NCBI GenBank assembly: GCA_050485385.1
Contig: JBJHBG010000069.1
Coordinates: forward strand, 1-27,106
Length of the DNA: 27,106 nt
Source of the DNA: RECO01 sp050485385
Lineage (GTDB): Bacteria; Pseudomonadota; Alphaproteobacteria; Geminicoccales; Geminicoccaceae
Direction of reading: 5' to 3'
In this document: positions 9,015-17,190 of the stretch, one piece after another
How positions within the stretch are numbered: position 1 is the stretch's first letter
Layout of the letters: each line of letters begins with the position of its first letter
Made by a program: the position numbers and the translations under genes
Notes under the pieces: generated by a model
Database searches by the model: none
What the model was told of the DNA's origin: nothing
The model's input: only the letters and a program-made list of their open reading frames with translations

Positions 9015-12000
9015 AGGCGGCGAAGCGGCCGTCCGGCGTGGGGCGGGCGTGGCCCAAGGCGGTGAGGGCGGCGAGGATGTCGGCCACGTCGTCGACCGGG
9101 CGGCGCTGGAAGGCCGAGGCGATGGCCTCGGGCGTGGCGGGGGCCTTGGCGAGCTGGGTGCGGACGGCGCCGATGCGGCCAGCGAGGTCCTTGGGCCAGG
9201 GCGCCTTGGCGGCCTTGGCGGCCGTGGGCGTGCGGGTCACGTCGAGCTTGCCCTGCTCGCCCAAAACGACGGTCGTGGCGGCGGGGGCCTGGTAGTCGGG
9301 CCGCAGCCAGCGGACGAGGCCCCGTTCCTCCTCGGCCCGGCGCTCGCGGTTGAGGGCGACGACGCGGGCCAGGACGTCGGCTTCCGCGAGGTCCACGGGC
9401 CAGCCATAGGCCTGGGCCACGGCTTCGTCCAAGCGGCGGTGCAGGTCGGCCAGGACCGAGACGAGGCCCCTGTCGTGGACGTCCCTTTCCTTCGCCGTCA
9501 GCGCACGGCCCTCCTGGAGCGCTTGGCGGACGTTGTAGAGCCCGGTGAGGGTGAGGTCGCCATGCTCGGCCAGCACGCGCTTCCTGAGCGCGTCCAGCTC
9601 CTCCGCCAGCGCGCCGATGCCGGCCCGCTGCGCCGCGGTGGCATCGGGGAAGGGGAACGGGTCGAAGCAACGCGACTTGATGTAGCGGGGATCGTTGCCA
9701 ACGCCGAGACGCGTCCCAGCGGCGAGCGCCCAAACTACGTGAATCTCTGACGACAGTACGCCCAAGACGTAGGCGTCGTCGCTCGCAATCGATATAAGCA
9801 TATCATCGGGAAGAATTTCCGCGTCGATAAATTGAAAGACACGATGCTTCGCGGTGTTAAGTGTAACTACGAAGCGCCTTAAATCGCCAATTGCGGGGCG
9901 AAATTCAGAACGTGGCTCACCGAAAACCCACCAATGTGTTCGATAGCTGGCCCGGTTATTTCCATCGCGGTCGGGTTTAACGTTTGTCAACACGTACTGG
10001 TAAACGTCTGGGAATTTCGTGCGAACCTCGTCCTCGCGCAATCCGTACAGGTCGATCACGAGGACGCCCCTAGCGCGCTGAGTGAGGTCCTTACCGTTCC
10101 GATAGGGGCGGATGTGTTTTTCCAGGCCATGAACGCGGCCGAGGCCGAGTTCGCGGGCGCGCTCGGGCGTGACGATGAACCCACCGCCCATCAGCTGAAC
10201 GCCGCGGGAGCATAGACGTTCGTTGGCGCGGAGTGGCAACGCAGCGTCGAGATCGACGGACAGCGTCAAGTCGGAATGAATTCGTCCCGTGGCTGTTGGC
10301 GCGGCGAGAGCATCCCCGCCCTGTGAAGCGCTGCGTTGAGGGTCGACGACGCGCTGCAATGTTCCGTCCTCGATGCCGGCGACGCCCACGGTCATGGCGA
10401 TGCGGACCTGGGCCATCGAGCCGTCGACGTACCAGGGATGGTCGGGGATGGCGAAGGCGAGCGACAGCGGCGGCTTGCCGTCGAGCGCTGCGGCCACCAC
10501 CCGGCGGTTGAAGGTCTGCGGCAGCGAGTTGGTGGTGATGAGGCCGAAGCGCTGTGCCTTGCCGGTGCGCACCCGGTCGGCGGCGCGCTTCCACCAGTAC
10601 ATGACGAAGTCGGCCGAGCGCGGCATGTCGGGGTAGGCCTGCCACAGCGCCTCGGCGTAGCCGGAGCCGAGCCGGTCGCGCAGGTACTTGGCGCCGACGA
10701 AGGGCGGGTTGCCGACGATGTAGTCGGCCTCGGGCCAGGGGGCGGGACGCGGCTTTCGGAACGTGGTCAGTTCGACGCGGGCGGTCTCGTCCGGCACCTC
10801 GCGGCCGGTGACGAGGTCGATCCTGGTGGTGCGGCCGTCCCAGCGGGTGACGGGCTTGCCGGCTTCGTCGCGCACCAGGTCCTCGCCGTCGTGCTCGAGC
10901 AGGGCGTCGCGGCACTCGACGTTGTTGAAGTTCTTCAACACCGGCTGCGCCGGCATGACGCGGCCCTGGGTGCGGAAGTGCCATTGCAGGTAGCCGATCC
11001 ACAACACCACGTCGGCGATCTGGGCGGCGCGGGGGTTGATCTCCAAGCCCAGGAACTGGTGGGGGTCGACGGTGGAGCCGCGCAGCGCCAGGGCTTCCTG
11101 CGGCTCGCCGAGGTCGGTGCGGAGCGTGTCCAGCACCTCGCCCTCGAGCCGTTTCAGGTGCTCCATGGTGACGTAGAGGAAGTTGCCGGTGCCGCAGGCG
11201 GGGTCGAGCACGCGCAGGGTGCACAGCTCGCGGTGGAACGCCTTGACCGAGGCCACGGCGCCTTGGTGGTCGCCCGCGAGGTCGCGCGTCACGACCTCGG
11301 TCTTGACCGTGTCCCAGCGGTCGCGGAGCGGTTCGACCACGGCGGGGAGGACGAGGCGTTCGACCCAGCGGCGGGGGGTGAACTCGGCGCCGAGCCGCTG
11401 GCGTTCGCGGGGTTCGAGCGCCTGTTCGAGGAACGTGCCGAAGATGGCGGGTTCGACGTCGCGCCAGTCGGCCTTGGCGGCGTCGATCAGGAGGCCGAGG
11501 TGGTGGCGCTCGAGCGGCAGGGCGGTGCGGTCGGCAAACAGGCCGCCGTTGAAGCGGAGGATGGCCTCGCGGGCGTAGCCGGAGAAGGGCGTGCCCCGGT
11601 CCATGTCGGCCCAGAAGCCCGACAAGGCGGCCTGTTGGGCCTTCACCTCGCGGTCGCGCAGCTCGGCGAGGAGGGTGGAGAAGGCCCGTTTCGGCAAGAG
11701 GCCCACGTCCTCGGCGAACATGGAGAACATGCAGCGCATGAGGAAGCCGGCGACGGTTTCCGGGTGGTGGCCCGTGGCCTCGAGCGCCTTGGCGACGGCG
11801 GCGAGCTTGGTCGAGACCTCCTTGGTGACGCGCTCGGTGCGGGCGGTCGGGTCGAGGCTTTGCGGCCGTTCCCAGATGGCGCGGAGCAGCTCCTTGGTGG
11901 CGTCGTCGGCGAGGGCCTCGAGCGGGAGGCGGAAGTTCTGGGCGTCGGGGAAGTGGGTGTAGGCGCGGCCGGTCTTGGAGAAGTCGGCGTAGATCTCGAA

Positions 12001-12456
12001 GGCGTGGCCGACGTCGACGACGACGAGGAACGGCAGGTGGCCGTGGTCGGCCGGCAGCGCTCTGGCATAGCGTTCGGCCTGGCCCTTGGCGCGCTGCATG
12101 GCGAGCGCCCAGTCGGCGGTGTTGCGGACGGCGGTGCCGCGGCGGCTCTTGCCGGCGCCGCCGAAGAGGGCGAGCTGGTCGGCGAGGGCTTGGTTGGAGC
12201 CCTGCTTCGCCTCCATGACGAAGCAGCCCTTCTTGTAGAGGTCGATGCGGCCGGTGGTGCCTTCGGGGAAGGCGACCGGGTGCTCGAACACGTAGGCGTC
12301 GTGGGCCGGGTCGCGCGAGGGTTCGGGCTCCGGCAGGCCCAAGAGCTGGCACAGTTCCTTGGCGAAGGACTGGAAGTTGGAGCGTTCGGCGGCGCTGGAG
12401 GCTTGCCAGCGCTGGATGAAGGCCTGGGTGGGGTCGGTGGCGGTCAGCTCGTCCAT
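9013..12456 (-). CDS. Type IIL (MmeI-like) restriction-modification enzyme: fused endonuclease and N6-adenine methyltransferase
   Basis: A single 1147-residue polypeptide with the MmeI order: N-terminal endonuclease, helical spacer, gamma-class adenine methyltransferase, target recognition domain (TRD), C-terminal helices. The nuclease motif is Asp72-X9-Glu82-X-Lys84, the same spacing as in MmeI (D-X9-EXK). The SAM-binding motif DPACGTGNF starts at residue 418, the catalytic motif NPPF is at 583-586, followed by the family-typical MPRSADFVMYWW. The TRD occupies about 720-930. Such enzymes methylate one strand of an asymmetric site and cut about 20 bp away, guarding against foreign DNA. All catalytic motifs are intact, with no frameshift. 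It is longer than MmeI itself (919 residues). ATG 12456 is chosen because the next upstream Met at 12588 runs into ggt; its ribosome-binding site is weak. No other defence gene adjoins it. Confidence 0.9.
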   Translation of the reverse strand: MDELTATDPTQAFIQRWQASSAAERSNFQSFAKELCQLLGLPEPEPSRDPAHDAYVFEHPVAFPEGTTGRIDLYKKGCFVMEAKQGSNQALADQLALFGGAGKSRRGTAVRNTADWALAMQRAKGQAERYARALPADHGHLPFLVVVDVGHAFEIYADFSKTGRAYTHFPDAQNFRLPLEALADDATKELLRAIWERPQSLDPTARTERVTKEVSTKLAAVAKALEATGHHPETVAGFLMRCMFSMFAEDVGLLPKRAFSTLLAELRDREVKAQQAALSGFWADMDRGTPFSGYAREAILRFNGGLFADRTALPLERHHLGLLIDAAKADWRDVEPAIFGTFLEQALEPRERQRLGAEFTPRRWVERLVLPAVVEPLRDRWDTVKTEVVTRDLAGDHQGAVASVKAFHRELCTLRVLDPACGTGNFLYVTMEHLKRLEGEVLDTLRTDLGEPQEALALRGSTVDPHQFLGLEINPRAAQIADVVLWIGYLQWHFRTQGRVMPAQPVLKNFNNVECRDALLEHDGEDLVRDEAGKPVTRWDGRTTRIDLVTGREVPDETARVELTTFRKPRPAPWPEADYIVGNPPFVGAKYLRDRLGSGYAEALWQAYPDMPRSADFVMYWWKRAADRVRTGKAQRFGLITTNSLPQTFNRRVVAAALDGKPPLSLAFAIPDHPWYVDGSMAQVRIAMTVGVAGIEDGTLQRVVDPQRSASQGGDALAAPTATGRIHSDLTLSVDLDAALPLRANERLCSRGVQLMGGGFIVTPERARELGLGRVHGLEKHIRPYRNGKDLTQRARGVLVIDLYGLREDEVRTKFPDVYQYVLTNVKPDRDGNNRASYRTHWWVFGEPRSEFRPAIGDLRRFVVTLNTAKHRVFQFIDAEILPDDMLISIASDDAYVLGVLSSEIHVVWALAAGTRLGVGNDPRYIKSRCFDPFPFPDATAAQRAGIGALAEELDALRKRVLAEHGDLTLTGLYNVRQALQEGRALTAKERDVHDRGLVSVLADLHRRLDEAVAQAYGWPVDLAEADVLARVVALNRERRAEEERGLVRWLRPDYQAPAATTVVLGEQGKLDVTRTPTAAKAAKAPWPKDLAGRIGAVRTQLAKAPATPEAIASAFQRRPVDDVADILAALTALGHARPTPDGRFAA
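9721..10330 (-). other. Low-GC specificity segment inside the restriction enzyme gene
   Basis: Within the restriction-modification gene, bases 9781-10020 are about 48% G+C by hand count (115 of 240), while a sample line in the methyltransferase part (10561-10620) is 73%. The AT-richer zone spans roughly residues 709-912 of the protein, which is the target recognition domain. The reading frame continues through it without interruption. Confidence 0.75.
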
Positions 12457-12506
12457 CGGCACTCGCAGCAAGAATGCCCGCAACCAAGGCGACGCCGCCC
12501 CCGCCG

Positions 12507-12553
12507 GCAACCGCGCCAAAGGTTGCGGGGGGAGGCCATCGAGCCCCCCCGCA
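12507..12553 (-). terminator. Two overlapping hairpins between ggt and the restriction enzyme gene
   Basis: In the 112-base gap, 12524-12532 pairs with 12545-12553 (TGCGGGGGG / CCCCCCGCA). Read on the minus strand the loop contains CTCGATGG. A second stem, GCAACC at 12507-12512 with GGTTGC at 12521-12526, shares bases 12524-12526 with the first, so the two cannot form fully together. This may simply terminate ggt; an attenuator-like switch before the restriction gene is possible but speculative. Confidence 0.5.
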
Positions 12554-12568
12554 TCGTTCGCTTCCGCC

Positions 12569-14233
12569 CTATTCGCTGCGCACGGCACCCTCGCGGCGGG
12601 GGTCGGCGCCGCCGATGGGGCCGCCGGCGTCGAGGCGGATCAGGGCGAGGCCGCTTTCCATCGGCACGACGCGCACCTCGTGGCCCTTCGCCTCGAGGGC
12701 GGGCTGGAAGCCGGCGGCGGCGGTGCCTTCCTCGAGGTCGGTGTAGCGGCCGAGATTGCCGACGTGCCCGAGTTCCGCGGCTGCCTGCGGGTCCATGCCC
12801 CAGTCGAGCACGGCGATGGTGGCGAGTGCGGTGTAGCCGATGATGCGGGCACCGCCGGGCGAGCCGACCAGGAGGTGCGGGCGGCCGTCCTGGAGCACGA
12901 TGGTCGGCGCCATCGAGCTGCGCGGGCGCTTGCCGGGCTCGACCCGATTGGCGACCGGCCTGCCGTCCACCTCGGGGCGGAACGAGAAGTCGGTCAGCTC
13001 GTTGTTGAGCAGGAAGCCGGCGGCCATCAACCGGGAGCCGAAGCCGCTCTCGATGGTCGTGGTGAGCGAGACCGCGTTGCCGTCGCCGTCGACGATGACG
13101 ACGTGGCTGGTGCCGCTGCGCTCGGGCTGTGCCTGGGGAGCTCGGAGCGCAGCATCGCGCCAGGGCGGATTGCCGGCCTTGGCGTCGGGGTTGGCGACGC
13201 TCGGGTCGAGCAGTTGGGCGCGGGTGGTCAGGTAGGTGGCATCGAGCAGGCCCTCGGTGGGTACCCGCACGACATCGCTGTCGGCCATGTAGAGGGCACG
13301 GTCGGCGTAAGCGAGCCGGCTCGCCTCGGCGATCAGGTGGGCGGCCTCCGCGCCATAGCCCATGGACGGCAGATCGACGTGCTCGAGCAGGCCCAGAATC
13401 TGGCCGACGGTCAGCCCGCCGGAGCTTGGCGGTCCCATGCCGCACACGTCGCGGCCGCGATAGGCGATGCAGACGGGCGCACGCTCGATTACCCGGTAGC
13501 CGGCAAGGTCCGCCGCCGTCAGCGATCCGCCGGCCTCACCCACGACGGCGACGATCTCGTCGGCGATGGGTCCGGCGTAGAAGGGCGCACTCCGCGCCGC
13601 CGCCAACGCGCGCAGGCTGTGGGCGTAGGCGGGGTTGCGCAGGACGGTGCCCACCTCGAGCGGCGCTCCTTCCGGCAGGAAGTACGCGGCGGTGGCCGCG
13701 AACGCGTCGAGACCGCGGGCGTTGGCGATCGCGTTCGCCAAGCGCGGGCTCACCTCGAAGCCGTTCTCGGCGAATGCGATGGCGTGGTCGAACAACGGCG
13801 CCCACGCGCTCCGGCCGAAGCGCGCATGGGCCTCGTCGAGCAACATGGGCGTGCCCGGCACGCCAACCGAGCGGCCGTGGATCACGGCATCCCAGAAGGC
13901 CAGGGGCTCGCCGTTGGCATCCAGGAAGTAGGCGGGGCCGGCGGCAGCCGGCGCCGTCTCGCGGCCGTCGAGCGTGGTGAGCATGCCCGAGGCGGCATCG
14001 AAATGGACCAGGAAGGCGCCGCCGCCGAGGCCCGAGGACTGCGGCTCGACCAACCCCAACACCGCCTGCACCGCCACCATGGCGTCGACCGCGTTGCCGC
14101 CGGCTTCGAGCACGGCGAGCCCCGCCTCGCTCGCCAGCGGGTGCGCCGCCACGACCATCCCCCGCGCCTCGGCCGTGAGCGGCGACGCAACGAGCGCCAA
14201 GGCGACGAAGCCGAAAGCAAGGCGCTTGGTCAT
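12569..14233 (-). CDS. ggt: Gamma-glutamyltransferase (glutathione hydrolase), exported
   Basis: A 554-residue Ntn-hydrolase precursor that splits gamma-glutamyl bonds of glutathione and transfers the glutamyl group. An N-terminal signal peptide (MTKRLAFGFVALALVASPLTAEA) directs it to the periplasm. The large subunit shows GGNAVDAMVA (45-54) and SSGLGGGAFLVHF. Autoprocessing should occur before Thr375 in SGTSHVVIVDGDGNAVS, which becomes the small-subunit nucleophile. The small-subunit segments RPRSSMAPTIV and GSPGGARII are present, the latter forming the oxyanion and glutamyl-binding site. Start 14233 follows a strong GGGGAGG site; the longer frame to 14443 overlaps the divergent gene and is not needed. 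The gene lies directly upstream of the Type IIL gene on the same strand, but with hairpins between them. Confidence 0.93.
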   Translation of the reverse strand: MTKRLAFGFVALALVASPLTAEARGMVVAAHPLASEAGLAVLEAGGNAVDAMVAVQAVLGLVEPQSSGLGGGAFLVHFDAASGMLTTLDGRETAPAAAGPAYFLDANGEPLAFWDAVIHGRSVGVPGTPMLLDEAHARFGRSAWAPLFDHAIAFAENGFEVSPRLANAIANARGLDAFAATAAYFLPEGAPLEVGTVLRNPAYAHSLRALAAARSAPFYAGPIADEIVAVVGEAGGSLTAADLAGYRVIERAPVCIAYRGRDVCGMGPPSSGGLTVGQILGLLEHVDLPSMGYGAEAAHLIAEASRLAYADRALYMADSDVVRVPTEGLLDATYLTTRAQLLDPSVANPDAKAGNPPWRDAALRAPQAQPERSGTSHVVIVDGDGNAVSLTTTIESGFGSRLMAAGFLLNNELTDFSFRPEVDGRPVANRVEPGKRPRSSMAPTIVLQDGRPHLLVGSPGGARIIGYTALATIAVLDWGMDPQAAAELGHVGNLGRYTDLEEGTAAAGFQPALEAKGHEVRVVPMESGLALIRLDAGGPIGGADPRREGAVRSE

Positions 14234-14379
14234 GGCGATCCTCCCCCTGTCCTCGTCTCCTGTGCCATGAAGGCGAAGCAAGCGGCAGGGGGCTTTTGGC
14301 CTCCGATCCTTCCTTTCCTTGCGAAGGCCGGCGCCACGCGCCATAAGGTCGGCCCTCCTTCGAACGGCGATCCGCACCC
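14234..14379. promoter_or_regulatory. Divergent promoter region ggt / rlmI-like
   Basis: A 146-base gap between oppositely oriented starts must hold both promoters. It contains pyrimidine-rich stretches (around 14307-14320) but no -35/-10 pair or operator that I can defend. Confidence 0.3.
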
Positions 14380-15567
14380 ATGACCGATCTTCCCCGCCTG
14401 ACGCTGAAAAGCGGGCACGAACGCCGGCTGCGCGGCGGCTCACCCTGGGTTTTCGCCAACGAGGTCGAGATGACCGACGAGGTGAAGGCGCTCGACGCGG
14501 GCAGCCTCGTCAAGCTGGCGCTACCCGGCGGCCGTCTCTACGGTCTCGCCCACTTCAACCCCCTTTCGCTGTTGGTGGCGCGGCTCTTGACGCCCAACCA
14601 CGTGGCCCGCATCGACGCCACGTTCTTCCAGCGGCGGATCGAGCGGGCGTTGGCGCTGCGGACCGCGCTGCTCGATCCGCGCTTCTGCCGGCTGGTCAAT
14701 GGCGAGGGCGACCTGCTGCCGGGGCTCGTCGTCGACCGCTATGGCGACGTCCTCGCGGTGCAGCCCAACAGCGCCGGCATGGCGGCGTCCGTCGAGGCGC
14801 TGATCGCCGCCTTGCGCGCGGTGTTGGCGCCCAAGGGCATCGTCGTCCGGCTGGACAGCCACGGCCGGACGCTGGAGGGCTTGCCGCACCGGCCGGTGCG
14901 CGTCGAGGGCGAGGTGGCGCCGCCGGTCACGGTCGAGGAGGGCGGTGTCGGCTTTCTCGCCGATCCGTTGACCGGGCAGAAGACCGGCTGGTTCTTCGAC
15001 CAGCGGCCGAACCGCGACCTCGTGGCGGGGCTCGCTCCCGGACGGCGCGTGCTCGACCTCTTCTGCCACTCGGGCGGCTTCGCGCTCAGGGCTGCCGCGG
15101 CCGGCGCCGTCCACGTTCACGCCGTCGACCGGGCCGCAGCCGCCCTCGACCTCCTGCGCGCGAGCGCCGAGGGCGGCAGTCTTCAGGCCCAGCTCACCGT
15201 GTCCAAGGGCGACGTGCTCGAGACGCTCGGCAAGCTCATCGAGGCGAAGGAACGGTTCGACGTGGTCGTGGCCGACCCGCCGCCCTACGCGCCCGCCAAG
15301 AAGGACGTGCCGGTCGCGCTCAAGGGCTACCGCAAGCTGGCGCGCGCGGCGGGCGGCGTGGTGGCGCCCGAAGGGTTTTTCGCCATCGCGTCCTGTTCGC
15401 ACCACGTCGAGGGTCCAGCGTTGCTGCAGTCGGCGTTCGCCGGGTTGCGCGAGGCGGGCCGTGCGGCGCGGCTGATCGCCTCCGGCGGTGCGGGAGCGGA
15501 CCATCCGATCCATCCCGCCCTGCCGGAGAGCCGCTACCTGACCTTCCTGCTGCTGGCGCTGGACTGA
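14380..15567 (+). CDS. RlmI-like class I SAM-dependent rRNA (cytosine-C5) methyltransferase
   Basis: A 395-residue member of the RlmI family (23S rRNA m5C methyltransferase; the E. coli enzyme modifies C1962). Residues 1 to about 75 form a PUA-type RNA-binding domain. The central part has the family signature GQKTGWFFDQRPNR (199-212), then SAM motif I VLDLFCHSGGFAL (224-236), the acidic AVDRA loop, motif IV ADPPPY (298-303) and SCSHH (338-342), whose cysteine is the catalytic candidate. Length and order agree with full RlmI. The site cannot be assigned exactly because paralogues exist, so I withhold the symbol. The ribosome-binding site is weak. The gene stands alone, opposite ggt. Confidence 0.9.
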   Translation: MTDLPRLTLKSGHERRLRGGSPWVFANEVEMTDEVKALDAGSLVKLALPGGRLYGLAHFNPLSLLVARLLTPNHVARIDATFFQRRIERALALRTALLDPRFCRLVNGEGDLLPGLVVDRYGDVLAVQPNSAGMAASVEALIAALRAVLAPKGIVVRLDSHGRTLEGLPHRPVRVEGEVAPPVTVEEGGVGFLADPLTGQKTGWFFDQRPNRDLVAGLAPGRRVLDLFCHSGGFALRAAAAGAVHVHAVDRAAAALDLLRASAEGGSLQAQLTVSKGDVLETLGKLIEAKERFDVVVADPPPYAPAKKDVPVALKGYRKLARAAGGVVAPEGFFAIASCSHHVEGPALLQSAFAGLREAGRAARLIASGGAGADHPIHPALPESRYLTFLLLALD

Positions 15568-15654
15568 CTCGACGGCGCCCGAACGGCCGAAGCCAGCCAA
15601 CGCGACGTCACCGCGCCAGATCCCCGTTCGCCGCCCACCAAGCACTCGAAGAGA

Positions 15655-15730
15655 TGGTGCCGCATGCCGGACTCGAACCAGCGACCCCGTGATTACGAAT
15701 CACGTGCTCTACCGACTGAGCTAATGCGGC
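15655..15730 (-). tRNA. tRNA-Thr (anticodon CGT)
   Basis: The minus strand folds into a complete 76-base cloverleaf. The acceptor stem GCCGCAT/ATGCGGC is perfectly paired, the D arm is GCTC-AGTCGGTA-GAGC, the anticodon stem is CGTGA/TCACG with loop TTCGTAA (anticodon CGT, reading ACG threonine codons), and the T arm is GCTGG-TTCGAGT-CCGGC. The discriminator is A and the CCA end is encoded. It sits between the rlmI-like gene and hemY. There is no integrase or duplicated 3' end nearby that would suggest use as an attachment site. Confidence 0.97.
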
Positions 15731-15791
15731 TCTCGGTGGCGAGGGGATAGCGGCGGGCGCCGCCGGCGTCAACGCCCTCCCGCGCCGCCGT

Positions 15792-17162
15792 TCAGACGGC
15801 CCGTGCGGCCTCCAGGTCGACGGTGGTACCGGTGTAGGTCCCCTCGTCGGCGCGCACCACGAGGGTCGCCACACGGGGCGGCGACTGCCAGCGGAGGCTG
15901 TCGAACATGCCGGTCGGGCCATAGGGCTGCCAGTCGTCCACGACCTGACCGCTCGCCTGACACACCCAAGCCTCCTCGGCCGGGGCCTGGGCCGCCAGCG
16001 CCTCGAGTTCGGCGATCTTCGGCGAGGCCGGATCCTGGGCACGGTAGGCCTCGATCGCCGCCTGCAGCGTGCCGGCGGTGGGCGAGGCGGCGGGCACCTG
16101 GGCCGCGTAGCGCAGCGCCCGCTCGGTGTCGCCCGCGGCAAGCGACAGCTCCATCAGGGTTTTCAGCGTGGTGCGGTGCGACGGGTTGCGGTTGGCCAAG
16201 CGCTCGAAGCGGGCGAGCCGGCCCTCGGCGCTCTCGTTCGGGGCGAGGGCGGCGTAAGCTTGGGCGAGCGCCGGATGCGGCTGACGCGCCCAGCTTTCCT
16301 CCAGCACTTCCCGGGCGACGCGTGGCCGGTCCTGCTTGATCGCCATCTCGCTGGCAAAGACCGCGGCCGGAGCGAAGCTGCGCTGCCGCTTGGTCGCGTC
16401 CATCGCCGCCTTGTAGGCCTCGCGTTCGTCGCCGGTGGCGAGCAGGTCCTTCGCCATCAGCATCTTCAACAGGCCGCGCAGCCGCTGCGCCTCGTCCGCG
16501 TCCACCACCTTGTTGAGCTTGAGGTCGTCGACCCGGCGCAGCGCCTCGCTCCAGTGGCCGTTCTGGGTAAGCAGGTCGAACAGCGTCTGCACCACCCACT
16601 CGGTATAGGGCTTCTGGGCGAAGGCCTGACGAGCGAGGTTGAGCGCCGCTTCCTGGTCGCCCGAGGCCATGGCGTCGGACATCAGGCCGCGGAGGCCCAA
16701 GAGCCGCGTCTCCGGGCGCTTCAGCATCTGGCGGTACTTGATCTGGGCGACCTCGTGGTTGCCCTCCAGCTCCGCCGTCTGCGCCGCTAGCAGCAGCGTT
16801 GCCGGGTCGCGGTCGCCGAGATAGCGCTCGGCATCGCGCCGCAAGTCCTTGGCCTCGGTGGCATCGCCCGCGGCAGCGGCGATCAGCCCCTTGGACACCA
16901 CGTTGAAGCCTTCGAGCCGCCGGTTGACCCGGCGTCGGCGGAACCAGCGCGCCGGGTAGCCCAGTACCACGCGCAGGACCTCGAACAGGACGATGCTGAC
17001 GAGCGCGAAGGCGAGGCCGGCCAAGATCAGATAGGCCAGGGTCCATTGGTAGACGACGCCGTCGAACCAGCGGATCTCGAGCGGGTTGTCGTGGTCGAAC
17101 AGCCACGTGGCGCCGAACATCAAGACGCCGGTGACGAGAAGAAAACCGATCAGCCGGAACAT
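15792..17162 (-). CDS. hemY: HemY-like membrane TPR protein
   Basis: A 456-residue proteobacterial HemY-type protein (not the protoporphyrinogen oxidase also called HemY). Two N-terminal membrane helices at about 2-22 and 39-64 anchor it. The characteristic NRRLEGFNVVSKGLIAAAAGD segment follows the second helix, and the rest to about residue 400 is TPR-like helical repeats. A short C-terminal tail has CQASGQVVDDWQPYGPTGMFDSLRW, in line with homologues. The exact biochemical role is unsettled; it is consistently encoded with haem-synthesis genes and thought to aid late steps or complex assembly. The start at 17162 has AAAGG upstream. It is the last gene of hemC-hemD-mic60-hemY, 28 bases after mic60. 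Confidence 0.9.
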   Translation of the reverse strand: MFRLIGFLLVTGVLMFGATWLFDHDNPLEIRWFDGVVYQWTLAYLILAGLAFALVSIVLFEVLRVVLGYPARWFRRRRVNRRLEGFNVVSKGLIAAAAGDATEAKDLRRDAERYLGDRDPATLLLAAQTAELEGNHEVAQIKYRQMLKRPETRLLGLRGLMSDAMASGDQEAALNLARQAFAQKPYTEWVVQTLFDLLTQNGHWSEALRRVDDLKLNKVVDADEAQRLRGLLKMLMAKDLLATGDEREAYKAAMDATKRQRSFAPAAVFASEMAIKQDRPRVAREVLEESWARQPHPALAQAYAALAPNESAEGRLARFERLANRNPSHRTTLKTLMELSLAAGDTERALRYAAQVPAASPTAGTLQAAIEAYRAQDPASPKIAELEALAAQAPAEEAWVCQASGQVVDDWQPYGPTGMFDSLRWQSPPRVATLVVRADEGTYTGTTVDLEAARAV

Positions 17163-17190
17163 GACGCGCCTTTCTTGAGATGCACGGGGT

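Noticed and set aside
9013..12456. BREX PglX or DISARM methylase as identity of the large methyltransferase
   Set aside because: The fused N-terminal D-X9-EXK nuclease and the absence of partner genes fit a stand-alone Type IIL enzyme better.
10091..12487. 798-codon minus-strand frame overlapping the restriction enzyme in another phase
   Set aside because: Arg/Pro/His-rich shadow translation of the real gene, with no domain.
10336..12843. 835-codon plus-strand open frame antisense to the restriction enzyme
   Set aside because: It is a product of high GC at third codon positions. The translation is Gly/Ala/Val-rich with no recognisable domain, while the opposite strand encodes a full set of MmeI motifs.
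12359..14383. 674-codon plus-strand frame opposite ggt
   Set aside because: Antisense shadow of the gamma-glutamyltransferase gene, whose catalytic motifs are intact on the minus strand.
15655..15730. tRNA-Thr as an integration site for a mobile island
   Set aside because: No integrase, no duplicated tRNA 3' end and only housekeeping genes on both sides.
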